Assembly (NCBI GenBank): GCA_037046615.1
Contig: JBAOHD010000034.1
Span: forward strand, 1 to 64,000
DNA from: Phosphoribacter sp037046615
GTDB lineage: Bacteria; Actinomycetota; Actinomycetes; Actinomycetales; Dermatophilaceae
Direction: 5' to 3'
Length of the DNA stretch: 64,000 bases
Shown here piece after piece: positions 20,301 to 29,227 of the stretch. Made by a program: the position numbers and the translations under genes. Position 1 is the stretch's first letter, and every line of letters starts with the position of its first letter. The notes under the pieces are model-generated. The model saw only the letters and a list, made by a program, of their open reading frames with translations. It was not told the DNA's origin and made no database searches.

Positions 20301-22522
20301 GCATAGCCAGAACCAGAACAACCAGGTCGTCATCGGCGAAGTGCTCACCTACCAGGTAGACATCCGCGTGCCGGAAGGCATCGTGGAGAACCTGAGCGCC
20401 GTCGATGTGCTTGACACCGGCCTGGCCTTTGTGGGACCTCGTCGGCTTCCAAAACAGCAACCCCCTCTCGATCACCCACGCAGTCACGCCCATCGTGCCG
20501 GTGGTGGGGCCGAACGGCTCGGTTATCACCTTTACCTTCGGCACGGTGACCAACACCGCCAGCACCAACCCGCTGTTTGAAACCTTCACGCTGACCTACA
20601 CGGCGGTGGCGCTTAACGTCACCCAAAACCAGACCGGCACGCAGCGCAACAACTTGGTCACCGTCGACTGGAGCCTGGCGCCCGATGGGCCGGTGACGGC
20701 CTCGGCCCCCAACGTGCGTGTGATCGAGCCGACCATCGGCATCGCACACACCGTCACGCCGAACCATGTCGACAGCGGCGATGTCTTCACCTACCAGATC
20801 GTGCTGCGCAACATCAGTTCGGTCGATGCCTTTGGCGTCGTGCTGACCGACGACCTGCCCTTCAACGGGTCAGGCTCGCTCATCCTCGACCCCAACCTGG
20901 CCAATGTGGAAGACTGGCCTGAGTCTGGTAAACAGCAGCAACTTCACCTTGCTGGGCAGCAACCCCAGCAACTGGGTGCTCTCGACCACCGTGCCCTTCG
21001 ACATGCTCTTTGGCCCGCGCGTGATCACGCTCACCATCACCGGCACCGCGCCTATCTACCTGCCCCTGGGTACCACCATCACCAGCACGGCGCTGGTCCG
21101 CTGGACCGACCTGCCCGGCGACGTGAGCACCCCGCGGTCGATATACAACCCAGACGCCATCGAGCGCACCGGCGCCGACGGCCCGGGCGGCGCGCTGAAT
21201 GACTACGCGGCGCAGGCGCCCGCGCCGTTCACCACCACCGGTTACCAGCTCGATAAGCGGCCGGTCACGCCCACCAACTACACCATCGGCGAGCTCGTCA
21301 CCTACACCATCGTGATGACCCTGCCCGAAGGCGTAACGCCGGGGCTGATCATCACCGACAACCTGCCCAGCGGGCTGAACTACCTCAACCATCAGGTCAT
21401 CACCGCGGCCGCGGCCAGCGGCGGCGCTCTGCCCTTCGATTTCGCCGGCACGATCACCACCTCGCCGGTGTTTACCAACAGCGGCACCCTGGCCTTCGAC
21501 TTCGGCGATGTGACCACCGCCGCCGATAACGATGGCTCAAACAACGCCTTCGCCATCCAACTGGTGGCCCAGGTGGCCAATATCCTGCCCAACCAAATCG
21601 GCACACTGTTGACCAACACGGCCCTCGGCCAGCCTAATCGTGCTTGGCAACCGGATCGTCATCACCGACCCCACCCCGGTCGTCATTGCCGTGGTCGAGC
21701 CGGTGCTCGCGCTCTACAAGACCATGCCCGACTTCGCGCCGGGCACCACCATCAACCCCGGCGACACGCTGACCTTCACGGTGATCGTGGCGCACACGGG
21801 GGCCAGCCAGGTCACAGCTTACGACGTGGTCATCACCGATGTGCTGCAGAGCGACTTCATCAATGCCACCGTCATCAGCGCGCAGCGCTCCGACGGCCTG
21901 CCGCTCACCGCGCAGGTGCTCGGGCAAGAAATCCGCGTGCCAGGCCAGCCCGGCCGCCTTCGACCTGCCGCTCGGCCTGACGGCGCAGTTCACCTACACC
22001 GTGCAGATCAACCCCAGCAGCACGGCGGTCACCATCACCAACGCCGCCTACGCGGGGTGGACCACCCTGCCCGGCGTGGTGGCCGGCGAGCGCACCAGCG
22101 GCGACGGCTTCGTGGATGACGGCAGCCTGAACGACTACCTGGCCGCCCACGGCGTCTTCATCAATATCGGGCAGCCGACCTTGATTGAACTGGTCAGCTT
22201 CACGGCCACCGCCGACGGCGACACCGTGACCCTGGCCTGGGAGACGGCGGTGGAGATCGACACGGCCGGCTTCAACCTGTATCGCGCGGCCAGCCTGGAC
22301 GGCGCGCGCACACTCGTCAACCCGCTGCTCATCGCCGCCACGGGCAGCGGCGGGGGCGCGCAGTACACCGCCTTCGACCAGCCCGGCGTCGGCGTGTGGT
22401 ACTACTGGCTAGAAGACGTGGATACCCACGCGGTTCAGACCCTGCACGGCCCGGTTACCACCACGGTGGGCACGCCGGAAAACGCCCTACACCGTATCTA
22501 CCTGCCGCGGATCGGCAATTAA
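17309..22522 (+). CDS. Giant secreted DUF11-repeat protein with YLP-type C-terminal tail, frameshifted
   Basis: ATG at 17309 has GGGAGA eight bases upstream. A signal peptide is clear (MAWLTALSVTLGALAPLAPV within the first 40 residues). At least eight DUF11-like repeats follow, each marked by a [IV]TDxL element: ITDVLS-like near 18125, ITDTLS 18616, VDYLP 19272, ITDTLP 19927, VDVLD 20400, LTDDLP 20844, ITDNLP 21352 and ITDVLQ 21832. Near the end comes an FN3-like module (VSFTATADGDTVTLAWETAV, AGFNLYRAASLDG) and the terminus IYLPRIGN. Total about 1,738 residues. DUF11 proteins are cell-surface or matrix structural proteins. The FN3-like module plus '(I/V)YLPxxx' end is a recurring Chloroflexota layout that may act as a sorting signal. 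About a dozen frame changes break it. A 45-residue peptide gene begins 14 bases after its stop. Confidence 0.82.
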
Positions 22523-22536
22523 AGAGGAGAGCCACT

Positions 22537-22674
22537 ATGACTACGACTGACACCCCGCAGCCTAAGCCCGCCTACGAGCCGCCCCAGGTCGTTACCTATA
22601 CCGACGCGGCCCTGCTCGAGGCCTTAGGCCCGGCCCAAGCCGGTGGCTCGTACACCGTCTTCGGCGGCCCGTAA
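22537..22674 (+). CDS. 45-residue RiPP-precursor-like peptide
   Basis: ATG at 22537 is preceded by AGAGGAG at good spacing, only 14 bases after the DUF11 gene stop. The product reads MTTTDTPQPKPAYEPPQVVT, then YTDAALLEALGPAQAGGSYT and VFGGP. The first part has a YxxP motif (13-16) and an amphipathic LLEALGPAQA helix, as in leader peptides read by PqqD-like recognition elements. The last ten residues (GGSYTVFGGP) would be a core after a Gly-Gly or Ala-Gly cleavage point. It lacks the Thr at -2 of typical lasso precursors. No modification enzyme is nearby in this window, and the next gene is reversed. It could alternatively be a small regulatory or accessory protein. Confidence 0.6.
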   Translation: MTTTDTPQPKPAYEPPQVVTYTDAALLEALGPAQAGGSYTVFGGP

Positions 22675-22712
22675 CGCTTCCGCGTCGGAAAACACTCGGC
22701 CCCGTATAACCA

Positions 22713-22744
22713 GCGCCGGCCGGCGAACTCCTCGCCGGCCGCGC
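22713..22744 (+). terminator. GC-rich hairpin after the peptide gene
   Basis: GCGCCGGCCGGCGA and TCGCCGGCCGCGC pair with one bulge, about 40 bases after the stop. There is no T-run. Confidence 0.45.
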
Positions 22745-22786
22745 TGCTGTTAAACTTCGACGCGTAGACCACCGCCCCTTAAACGC

Positions 22787-22821
22787 AACGGCGCGGGTGA
22801 AATAACTCACCCGCGCCGTTT
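22787..22821. terminator. Bidirectional-type hairpin between convergent genes
   Basis: AACGGCGCGGGTGA / TCACCCGCGCCGTT is a perfect 14-bp stem with loop AATAAC. It lies between the peptide gene and the convergent repeat-protein gene. Confidence 0.75.
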
Positions 22822-22851
22822 GATGGCCGGACGCGCCGCGCCCGGTTGGCG

Positions 22852-23540
22852 CTAGCGCTGAATAAACGACAGGAACACCCGCCGGAGCTGCTCGAAGAGG
22901 TTGACTTGCTCCACGTTGCTATACGCCACCGGCTGCTGGCCTTCCGCGGCTAGCACGGCCTTTCCTCCGGCGCCACGTACAGCCCGCCGGCATGGAAGTT
23001 GATCGCGTCCCCATTCAACGTGATCGCCGCCATCCACGTTGATGGCGAGGGTGGGATAGGGCGCCAGGTTGAACACATCATCGCCGCTGCCGCCCAGCAG
23101 GTTCACCGTCGTCAGCGCCATGCCCGCGTTGCCGTCGGTGGCGAAAGCGGCCAGGTTCAGCAGGTCGAACACGTCGTCGCCGTCGCTGCCGGCCAGGGTG
23201 AGCGTTTCCAGATCGCTAAACTGGTCCGTGATCGGGCCGAAGAGTCAGCGCTGGTGGGCGTAAGCGCGAAGGTGTCGGCCCCGCCCGGCGCCGCTGAGCG
23301 ACAACGCATCGGCGCCCGCCCCTGCGTTGATCGTGGCCGGGTGGGCCCAGCCGAAGAGGTCGAAGGCGTTGTCACCCGCGCCGCCGGTCGGGCTGGCGGC
23401 TTGCAGGCCGGCCAGGCTGTCGCCGCCCACCCCGCTAAGCTGTTCTCGGTCAGCGTGAAGTTGACGTCGCCCACCTCTTCACCGTATCCAGCGAGGCATC
23501 GCCCAACAGCGTGTCTTGGCCGGCCTCGAGTGTCATAACT
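22852..23540 (-). CDS. Gly/Asp-rich repeat (calcium-binding-like) protein, C-terminal part, truncated at the junction
   Basis: The reverse strand encodes repeats such as LAGSDGDDVFDLLNLAAFAT, NLLGGSGDDVFNLAPYPTLA, INVDGGDH and GAGADALSLSGAG, ending EQVNLFEQLRRVFLSFIQR. The 'GGSGDDVFN' units resemble hemolysin-type or other bacterial calcium-binding repeat regions of exported proteins. Four or more frame changes occur. The upstream end has no start, signal peptide or ribosome site and runs into the point where the sequence changes to actinobacterial character. It is therefore probably the tail of a longer Chloroflexota surface gene cut by a misassembly. Confidence 0.6.
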
Positions 23541-23767
23541 GAATGGTAGGTGGGTAATTCGGCCCATTACTACTCAGTAGCCTCCCGTCCCCGTGTGACA
23601 TTTGCTATAGTGCGCCGACCCCACTTCTGTGCCCTCAACAGGGCCGATGTGGCCTGCCTCCGCATGCCGGTGGGGGTATCCTCCGCCGCTGCTCGCCTTC
23701 ACTGCACCTCTCACGTGTGACATACCCCGCGTCGAGGGTCCGCCCGCAACGCGGGAGGATGGGTGCC
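23541..23767. other. Probable chimeric junction between two genomes
   Basis: Left of this stretch are frameshift-rich Chloroflexota-like genes; right of it is actinobacterial sequence. The first 60 bases are AT-richer than either side. A possible -10 (TATAGT, about 23606-23611) suggests that the actinobacterial upstream region is already present there. No gene is seen. Confidence 0.6.
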
Positions 23768-24946
23768 GTGACTGAACAGAACGCACTCGCCCCCGTCGGT
23801 GTCATCGGTGCCGGAGCCATGGGCTCGGGCATCGCCCAGGTCGCGGCCACCGCCGGCCACCCCGTCTTCATCGTCGACGCCTTCGAGGGCGCAGCCCAGC
23901 GGGCGTGCACCCGGATCACCGAGGGTCTGCGCAAGCGGGCAGCCGCTGGCAAGCTCGACGCCGCCGAGGCCGAGGAGATCGCCGGCCGCCTGTTCCCCTG
24001 CGACTCGGTCGAGGCCCTGCCCGACTGTGTCGTCGTCATCGAGGCCATCGTCGAAGACCTTGAGGTCAAGAAGGACCTCTTCGAGACTCTCGGCCGCACG
24101 CAGCCCGCGACGACACTCCTCGCGACCAACACGTCGAGTTTGTCGATCGACCAGATCGCCCCTGCTGCAACCAACCCCGGCCGCGTCCTCGGCTTGCACT
24201 TCTTCAACCCGCCGCCGGCGATGAAACTCGTCGAGGTCATCCGCGGCGAGATCACGACCCCCGATGTCATGGACACCGGCGTCGCGCTTGTCACCGCATG
24301 GGGCAAGGTGCCGGTGCGGTGCGCGTCGACCCCCGGCTTCATCGTCAACCGCGTCGCGCGCCCGTTCTACGGCGAGGCCCAGCGTCTCGTCCAGGAGGGG
24401 GTCGCCGACCCCGCGACGATCGACGCGTGCGTGCGCACCGCAGGCTTCCGGATGGGGCCGCTCGAACTCACCGACCTCATCGGCCAAGATGTCAACCTCG
24501 CGGTCGGCACCTCGGTGTGGCACCAGACCGGCAAAGACCCGCGCTACGAACCCACGCCGTTCCAGCAGCAGCTCGTCGCCGACGGCAACCTCGGCCGCAA
24601 GACCGGCAAGGGCGTTTACACGTATGCCGCAGACGGCACCTCACCCGACAACACCCCTGACGAGGCCACGGTCGCCGCGTTGCTCGCCAGCGGCGTCGTG
24701 ACCAATCCGGTCGCCCGCACGCTGGCGATGCTCGTCAACGAAGCGGTCGACCTCGTCGATCGCGGTGAGGCCGGGCCAGCTGATGTCGACTTGGCGATGA
24801 CGCTCGGCACGGGCTATCCCAAGGGTCCGATCACCTGGGGTCGCGAGATCGGTTTCCGGGTCGTGCGCGACCAGTTGCTGGCACTCGACGCGGCCTTCCC
24901 CGGCGGCCGCTACCGCCCCAGCCCCGCCCTCGACACGATTGAGTAG
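23768..24946 (+). CDS. 3-hydroxyacyl-CoA (3-hydroxybutyryl-CoA) dehydrogenase
   Basis: GTG at 23768 follows GGGAGGA at good spacing. The 392-residue product has the Rossmann motif VGVIGAGAMGSGIAQVAATA at the N-terminus. LLATNTSSLSIDQIA and LGLHFFNPPPAMKLVEVI follow, with the catalytic His in HFFNP and the conserved Asn/Ser of NTSS. The C-terminal half has two 3HCDH helical domains (TPGFIVNRVARPFYGEAQRL and NPVARTLAMLVNEAVDLVDR, then GTGYPKGPITWGREIG), longer than the usual one-domain Hbd of about 285 residues and like PaaC/PaaH-type enzymes. It oxidises 3-hydroxyacyl-CoA with NAD in fatty acid, butanoate or phenylacetate breakdown. A paaK-like gene is 4 kb downstream, making a phenylacetate role possible. 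No frame breaks. Confidence 0.9.
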   Translation: MTEQNALAPVGVIGAGAMGSGIAQVAATAGHPVFIVDAFEGAAQRACTRITEGLRKRAAAGKLDAAEAEEIAGRLFPCDSVEALPDCVVVIEAIVEDLEVKKDLFETLGRTQPATTLLATNTSSLSIDQIAPAATNPGRVLGLHFFNPPPAMKLVEVIRGEITTPDVMDTGVALVTAWGKVPVRCASTPGFIVNRVARPFYGEAQRLVQEGVADPATIDACVRTAGFRMGPLELTDLIGQDVNLAVGTSVWHQTGKDPRYEPTPFQQQLVADGNLGRKTGKGVYTYAADGTSPDNTPDEATVAALLASGVVTNPVARTLAMLVNEAVDLVDRGEAGPADVDLAMTLGTGYPKGPITWGREIGFRVVRDQLLALDAAFPGGRYRPSPALDTIE

Positions 24947-24958
24947 ACCGCGCCACGC

Positions 24959-25592
24959 TCAGTCCAAGTTTGGGTCGGCCGTCCGAGAGCGTTTGAGTTC
25001 GAAGAAGGCGGGCGACGTCGTCAGCGCGAGGAACCCGTCGAAGAGGCGGCCGGCCTCCTCACCCCGTGGGGGCCGGGGAGACCACAGGGCCGAAGATGGC
25101 CGCTCCGTTGACATGCAGGATCGGCGTCCCGACGTCGGGCCCGACGGGGTCGGCGCCGGCGTGGTGGGACGCCCGCAGCGCGTCGTCATTGGCGTCGGTG
25201 TCGAATGCCTCGAGGAGCGACAGGTATGCGGGGTCGTCGGCTGGCCGCCCGGCGGCAACCGCCAACTCGCTGAGGGCCTCGGCGAACGGGGCGATCCCTC
25301 GCTCGGCGCGTCCGGGGTGGATCCGAGTGCCGGCGGCTGTGTAGAAGGCCCGCAGCGATTCGGGGCCGAATCGCTGTTCGACCGCAAGGGCCACGCGGGC
25401 CGGGCCCCAGGAGGAGTCCATCAGGGCGCGGTAGTCGGGCGGGAGGGCACGCCCTTCGTTGAGGACGGCAAGGCTCATCACGTGGAACCGCGTGTGCACG
25501 TCTCGCACCGACTCGACCTCGAGCATCCAGCGCGAGGTCAGCCAGGCCCACGGGCAGATCGGGTCAAACCAGAAGTCGATCGTCGTGGTCAT
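24959..25592 (-). CDS. DsbA-fold mycothiol-dependent oxidoreductase (Rv2466c/Mrx1-like), one frameshift
   Basis: The product begins MTTTIDFWFDPICPWAWLTS, a thioredoxin-fold start with a CPWA active site (Cys13). It continues EVESVRDVHTRFHVMSLAVL, and a cis-Pro region reads DVGTPILHVNGAAIFGPVVS. This is the layout of the Rv2466c family (mycothiol-linked nitroreductase/mycoredoxin-like). The second active-site cysteine is Ala here, as in a monothiol mechanism. After a break in the G-run at 25067-25072 the ORF continues FDGFLALTTSPAFFELKRSR. It overlaps the upstream mycothiol-related gene by ATGA, so the two are cotranscribed and translationally coupled. Confidence 0.8.
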
Positions 25593-26205
25593 GACGTCAC
25601 CCTTGGGGTTGCTGACGTGGCCAAGTGGGCGACGCCGTCTCCCGTGAGTTCCGCGAGAGCTGCGGGACGTCCCGCGATGGCGAGCAGCAGGGAAGCCAAG
25701 GGGCCTTGGACGAGATGTCCCGTGCCGTGACGCCAGTCGTCGTCGGTCGCTGCCAGCGCGAGGCCGGCGACCCGAGCCTTGCCTCCGACCGGGAAGGTGG
25801 ACTTCGCGAACGCGTCAGCAACCAGACGCAGCGCCTCATGTGGATAAGCCCGACGCAGGCCCAGCGGCCGGCGGATGTCTTCGTCATGGACCAGGATTTC
25901 CCCGAGCACACCGACCTCCCGGCCCGGGATCGATCGCCTGACGTGCTGGATGGCCCGGAAGTTCTCGAGGGTCTGCGCGGGGGACTCCCCGCAGCTCCTC
26001 CCGTGGCACGCACGTTGAAGGTGCGACACCCATGACGTGAAGATGCGCCCGGGGTCGCGCGCGATGACGCGAAGGTGGGCGACCACGTCGCGGATCGTCC
26101 AGTCCGGGCACAGCGAAGTCAGGCCCCAGTCAGCGGCTGGGATGGTGCGAGGTCGTCTGCCAAGGCGCCGCGCTCGGCAGCGACGAAGGCCCAGATGTCT
26201 TTCAT
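25589..26205 (-). CDS. Mycothiol-dependent maleylpyruvate isomerase/DinB-like protein, one frameshift
   Basis: ATG at 26205 gives MKDIWAFVAAERGALADDLA. After a break around 26110-26135 it reads CPDWTIRDVVAHLRVIARDP, then DIRRPLGLRRAYPHEALRLV and GPLASLLLAIAGRPAALAEL. This is the TIGR03083-type four-helix-bundle family (mycothiol-dependent maleylpyruvate isomerase and DinB relatives) with the 'W-x-V-x-D-V-V-x-H-L' signature supplying a metal His. The substrate is unknown. It overlaps the CPWA oxidoreductase gene by four bases, and a palindromic site lies just upstream. Confidence 0.78.
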
Positions 26206-26235
26206 GGATGCACCGTACTGGCGCCCGGACCGTTG

Positions 26236-26251
26236 TATAACGTGTGTTATA
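26236..26251 (-). promoter_or_regulatory. Palindromic AT-rich site upstream of the mycothiol-related pair
   Basis: TATAAC-GTGT-GTTATA (six-base perfect arms) lies about 30 bases before the start at 26205, in the gap shared with the end of the ABC operon. It could be an operator, a -10 region, or both. Confidence 0.45.
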
Positions 26252-26278
26252 AAACGTGACGCGACCGTGATCTGCGAG

Positions 26279-27158
26279 CTAGGGAGCGAGTTCGGAAATC
26301 GCGTCGCGCAGGCCGTCGGGGTGGATGTCGTCCGGCTCGATGACCATCGGGTTGAGCACCCGGTGCAAGAACGACTTGGTGCGCGCGTGCTTCGGGTCGC
26401 CGATGACCTGGCTCGGGTGACCGTCCTCGACGACATAGCCGCCGTCCATGAAGACCACCCGGTTGGCCACCTCGCGGGCGAAGCCCATCTCGTGGGTGAC
26501 GATCATCATCGTCATGCCCTCGGCGGCCAAGCCCTTCATGACCGCGAGCACCTCACCGACGAGTTCCGGGTCGAGGGCTGACGTGGGCTCGTCGAAGAGC
26601 ATCAGCTCGGGGTCCATCGACAGACGATCGGGCGATGGCGATGCGCTGCTGCTGACCACCGGACAGCTGCGACGGGAACGCTTCCTCGCGGTCGGCCATG
26701 CCGACGCGCTCGAGGTTGTGCCGGGCGACCTTCTTGGCCTCGTCGATCGACCGGCCGAGGACCTTGGTCTGGGCGATCGTGAGGTTGTCGAGGACCTTGA
26801 GGTGCGGGAAGAGGTTGAACGACTGGAAGACCATGCCGATCCGGCGGCGCACCTTGTCGATGTCGACGTCGGGGTCGGTCATCTCGTCGTTGCCGACCCA
26901 GATCTTGCCGGAGGTCGGCTGCTCGAGCAGGTTGACGCACCGCAGCAAGGTCGACTTGCCGGAGCCGGACGGGCCGATGACACACACGACCTGGCCGGGC
27001 TCGATGTCCATCGAGATGTCGCGCAGGACGATGTTGTCGCCGAACGCCTTCGACAGATTGCGGATCGAAATCGCATGACCCGCACCGCCCGGAGCGACGG
27101 GGGCCGAGGCGGACGGCTCACCTGATGCGGACGGCATACCTGAGGCAGTGGTGCTCAC
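26279..27158 (-). CDS. Polar amino-acid ABC transporter ATP-binding protein (GlnQ type), one frameshift
   Basis: GTG at 27158 is chosen because GGAG lies ten bases upstream; the alternative GTG at 27167 is too close to it. Walker A is GPSGSGKSTLL, the Q-loop VFQSFNLFPHLKVLDN, the signature LSGGQQQRIAIAR. After a break near 26625 come Walker B (LMLFDEPTSALDPELV) and the H-loop (MIVTHEMGFAREVANRVVFM). It energises import of a polar amino acid with the permease and binding protein encoded just upstream. The N-terminus carries about 30 extra Ala/Ser/Pro-rich residues. Confidence 0.93.
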
Positions 27159-27174
27159 GATGCGCACTCTCCTT

Positions 27175-28002
27175 TCAGCGGGCCTTGGCGAAGCGCTTCT
27201 CCAGCGCTCGGACCAGGCTGGACAGCGGCAGGGTGATGGCGAGGTAGGCGAGCGCGACGACGATGAGCGGCGTCGGGCTGGCCTTGGTGTTGAGGAAGGT
27301 CGAGCCGAACTTCGTCAGCTCATATTGTGCGACCGAGACGCCCAGGACGTAGACCAGCGAGGAGTCCTTGACCAGCAGGATGAGCTCGTTGGTCAACGGC
27401 GGGATGACGATCCGGAACGCCTGCGGGATGATGATCGAGAACATCGTCCGACCGGGGCTCATGCCGAGGGAACGGGCGGCTTCCATCTGGCCCTTGGGGA
27501 CGGCCTGGATCCCAGCGCGGATGGTCTCGGCCATGTATGCCGCGGCCGTCAATCCGAGACCGACGGTCACCATCCCGAAGAAGTCGCCGGGGAACTTGAA
27601 ACCCGGGAAGGCATTGGGGATGCCGTAGGCCACCATGAAGAGCACGACCAGCGAGGGCAACCCGCGGAAGAGCTCGATGTAGCCGTTGGCGAACCACCGG
27701 TAGGGCCGCGATCGAGGACAGCTTCATCATCGCGAGCATCGAGACCGAGGGCGAGGCCGAAGACGAACGCCGAGCACGGTGTAGACCAGCGTGTTGCGGA
27801 TCGCCTCGGTCAGCAGACGAGGCCACATCGACGCCGCGATGTCGAGCCGGAAGAACGAGTCCGAGAAGCTCTTCCAGTCGGTCTTGAGCGCGAGGAACAG
27901 GATGACGAGCAAGCCGACGGCATACTGCCCGCCGCGCGTCAGCCGAGCCCGCTGGCGCCGCGACAGACCCGTGCGCGCTGGCTCCACAGTGGAGGTGGTC
28001 AT
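27175..28002 (-). CDS. Polar amino-acid ABC transporter permease (HisM/GlnP type), frameshifted
   Basis: The N-terminal part reads GGQYAVGLLVILFLALKTDW and ITEAIRNTLVYTVLG-like sequence. After breaks between 27700 and 27770 it continues LPSLVVLFMVAYGIPNAFPG. TVGLGLTAAAYMAETIRAGI and GQMEAARSLGMSPGRTMFSI form the EAA loop that contacts the ATPase. About 275 residues with five or more membrane helices. It lies 17 bases before the ATPase gene and downstream of the binding-protein gene with a hairpin between. Confidence 0.9.
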
Positions 28003-28049
28003 GTAGCTGCCCTTCGTCGGTGGGCCCCGAGTGGCGGGGCACGTGCAAA

Positions 28050-28080
28050 GGCTGGCGCAGACTCTGCGTCTGCGCCAGCC
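28050..28080 (-). terminator. Hairpin between binding-protein and permease genes
   Basis: GGCTGGCGCAGA / TCTGCGCCAGCC is a perfect 12-bp stem with a seven-base loop, followed on the reverse strand by CTTTGC. It probably causes partial termination so that the binding protein is made in excess over permease and ATPase. Confidence 0.65.
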
Positions 28081-28098
28081 CTTGTCACATCGAGATCA

Positions 28099-28959
28099 TC
28101 AGGACTTCGGCGCGTCCGTGCCGATCCACTTCTTGTAGATGCTGTTGTAGTCGCCGGAGGCCTTGGCGTCCTTGAGGACCTGGTCGACGACCTTCTTGAG
28201 CTCGGCGTTCTCGAGCTTCATGCCGAAGCCGTAGACGTCACCGGTGTCGAACTGCGGGCCGACCACGGCCTTGCCGGGGTTCTTCTTCACGACCGGACCC
28301 CACACGGGCAGGTCGTTGATGGCGGCGTCGACCTGGCCGGTGAGCAGCGCCTGCTGCTGGCTGGGCAGGTCCTGGAACTCGATGACCTCGTAGCCGTTGG
28401 CGGCCTTCTGGGCGTTGGCGTAGTCCAGACCCGTCGTGGCCGACTGAGCGCCGATCTTCTTGCCCTTGAGGTCAGCCAGCGACTTGACCGTCGAGGTCGG
28501 GGGCAGCAGGAGCGCCTGGGTGGCGTTGAAGTACGGGTCGGAGAAGAGGATGGCCTTCTTGCGCTCGTCGGTGATCGACATGGCGGCGGCGGAGATGTCG
28601 CACTTGCCGGTCTTGGTGACCTCGCCCGACTTGATGCCCTCGAAGGGGGTGTCGATGATCTTCTGGGTCACGCCGAGCTTCTTGGCCACGAGGTCCATCA
28701 CGTCGACGTCGAAGCCGATGACCTTGCCCGCGTCGTCGGGGTATTGGAAGGGCTCGTAGGCCAGGTGGGTGCAGACGGTGAGCGTGCCCGGCGCGATGAG
28801 CTTGACATCGCTCGACACCGCCTTGCTCACAGCAGAGGAAGCCTGGGACGCGGCCGAAGTGGCGGTCGTCGAGGCGGACGAGCTGCAGCCGGCCATCGCG
28901 AGACCGCTCGCGGCGGCCAGAGCGACGAGGACGGTGCGACGAGAGGTCAGGGAACGCAC
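28099..28959 (-). CDS. Amino-acid ABC transporter substrate-binding lipoprotein
   Basis: This 286-residue protein starts with GTG at 28959. Its lipoprotein signal ends at a lipobox (SGLAMAGC), followed by a Ser/Ala/Thr-rich linker. SBP_bac_3 features are clear: GTLTVCTHLAYEPFQYPDDA, GFDVDVMDLVAKKLGV, CDISAAAMSITDERKKAILF and a closing NSIYKKWIGTD. It binds a polar amino acid (glutamine, glutamate, cystine or similar) at the outer face of the membrane and delivers it to the permease and ATPase encoded downstream. No frame breaks. Confidence 0.93.
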   Translation of the reverse strand: MRSLTSRRTVLVALAAASGLAMAGCSSSASTTATSAASQASSAVSKAVSSDVKLIAPGTLTVCTHLAYEPFQYPDDAGKVIGFDVDVMDLVAKKLGVTQKIIDTPFEGIKSGEVTKTGKCDISAAAMSITDERKKAILFSDPYFNATQALLLPPTSTVKSLADLKGKKIGAQSATTGLDYANAQKAANGYEVIEFQDLPSQQQALLTGQVDAAINDLPVWGPVVKKNPGKAVVGPQFDTGDVYGFGMKLENAELKKVVDQVLKDAKASGDYNSIYKKWIGTDAPKS

Positions 28960-29227
28960 GATGGGACTCCTGGTGTGTCGGGGTCAGGCTGTGTAAGCGG
29001 GGCGCCGACGGCATGTGAGGACGACGTTGCCCTCATGGACGCCCGCGCATCGCAACTGCCGAATCATGGCATTGATCACGCACGGACGACAGCCTCGCGC
29101 CGCGGCATACAGGCAAGCGAGACCGTATCTTGACCTCGTGGCCGGCGACCTGAGCCGGGCGAGCCGCCGTCAGAGCAAGGGCCGAAAGTCCATCCGTGCG
29201 AGGGGCGTGCTCGGGCAGGATGCGGCA

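Noticed and set aside
22537..22674. Canonical lasso peptide precursor
   Set aside because: A YxxP motif is present, but the Thr at the -2 position and a Gly1...Asp/Glu7-9 ring-forming core are not.
23525..23545. TAACTGAA near the junction as a sequencing-adapter remnant
   Set aside because: An eight-base partial resemblance to a ligation adapter is too short to count as evidence.
27148..29133. 661-codon forward ORF opposite the amino-acid ABC genes
   Set aside because: The reverse strand carries clear permease and binding-protein genes; the forward translation has no recognisable domain.
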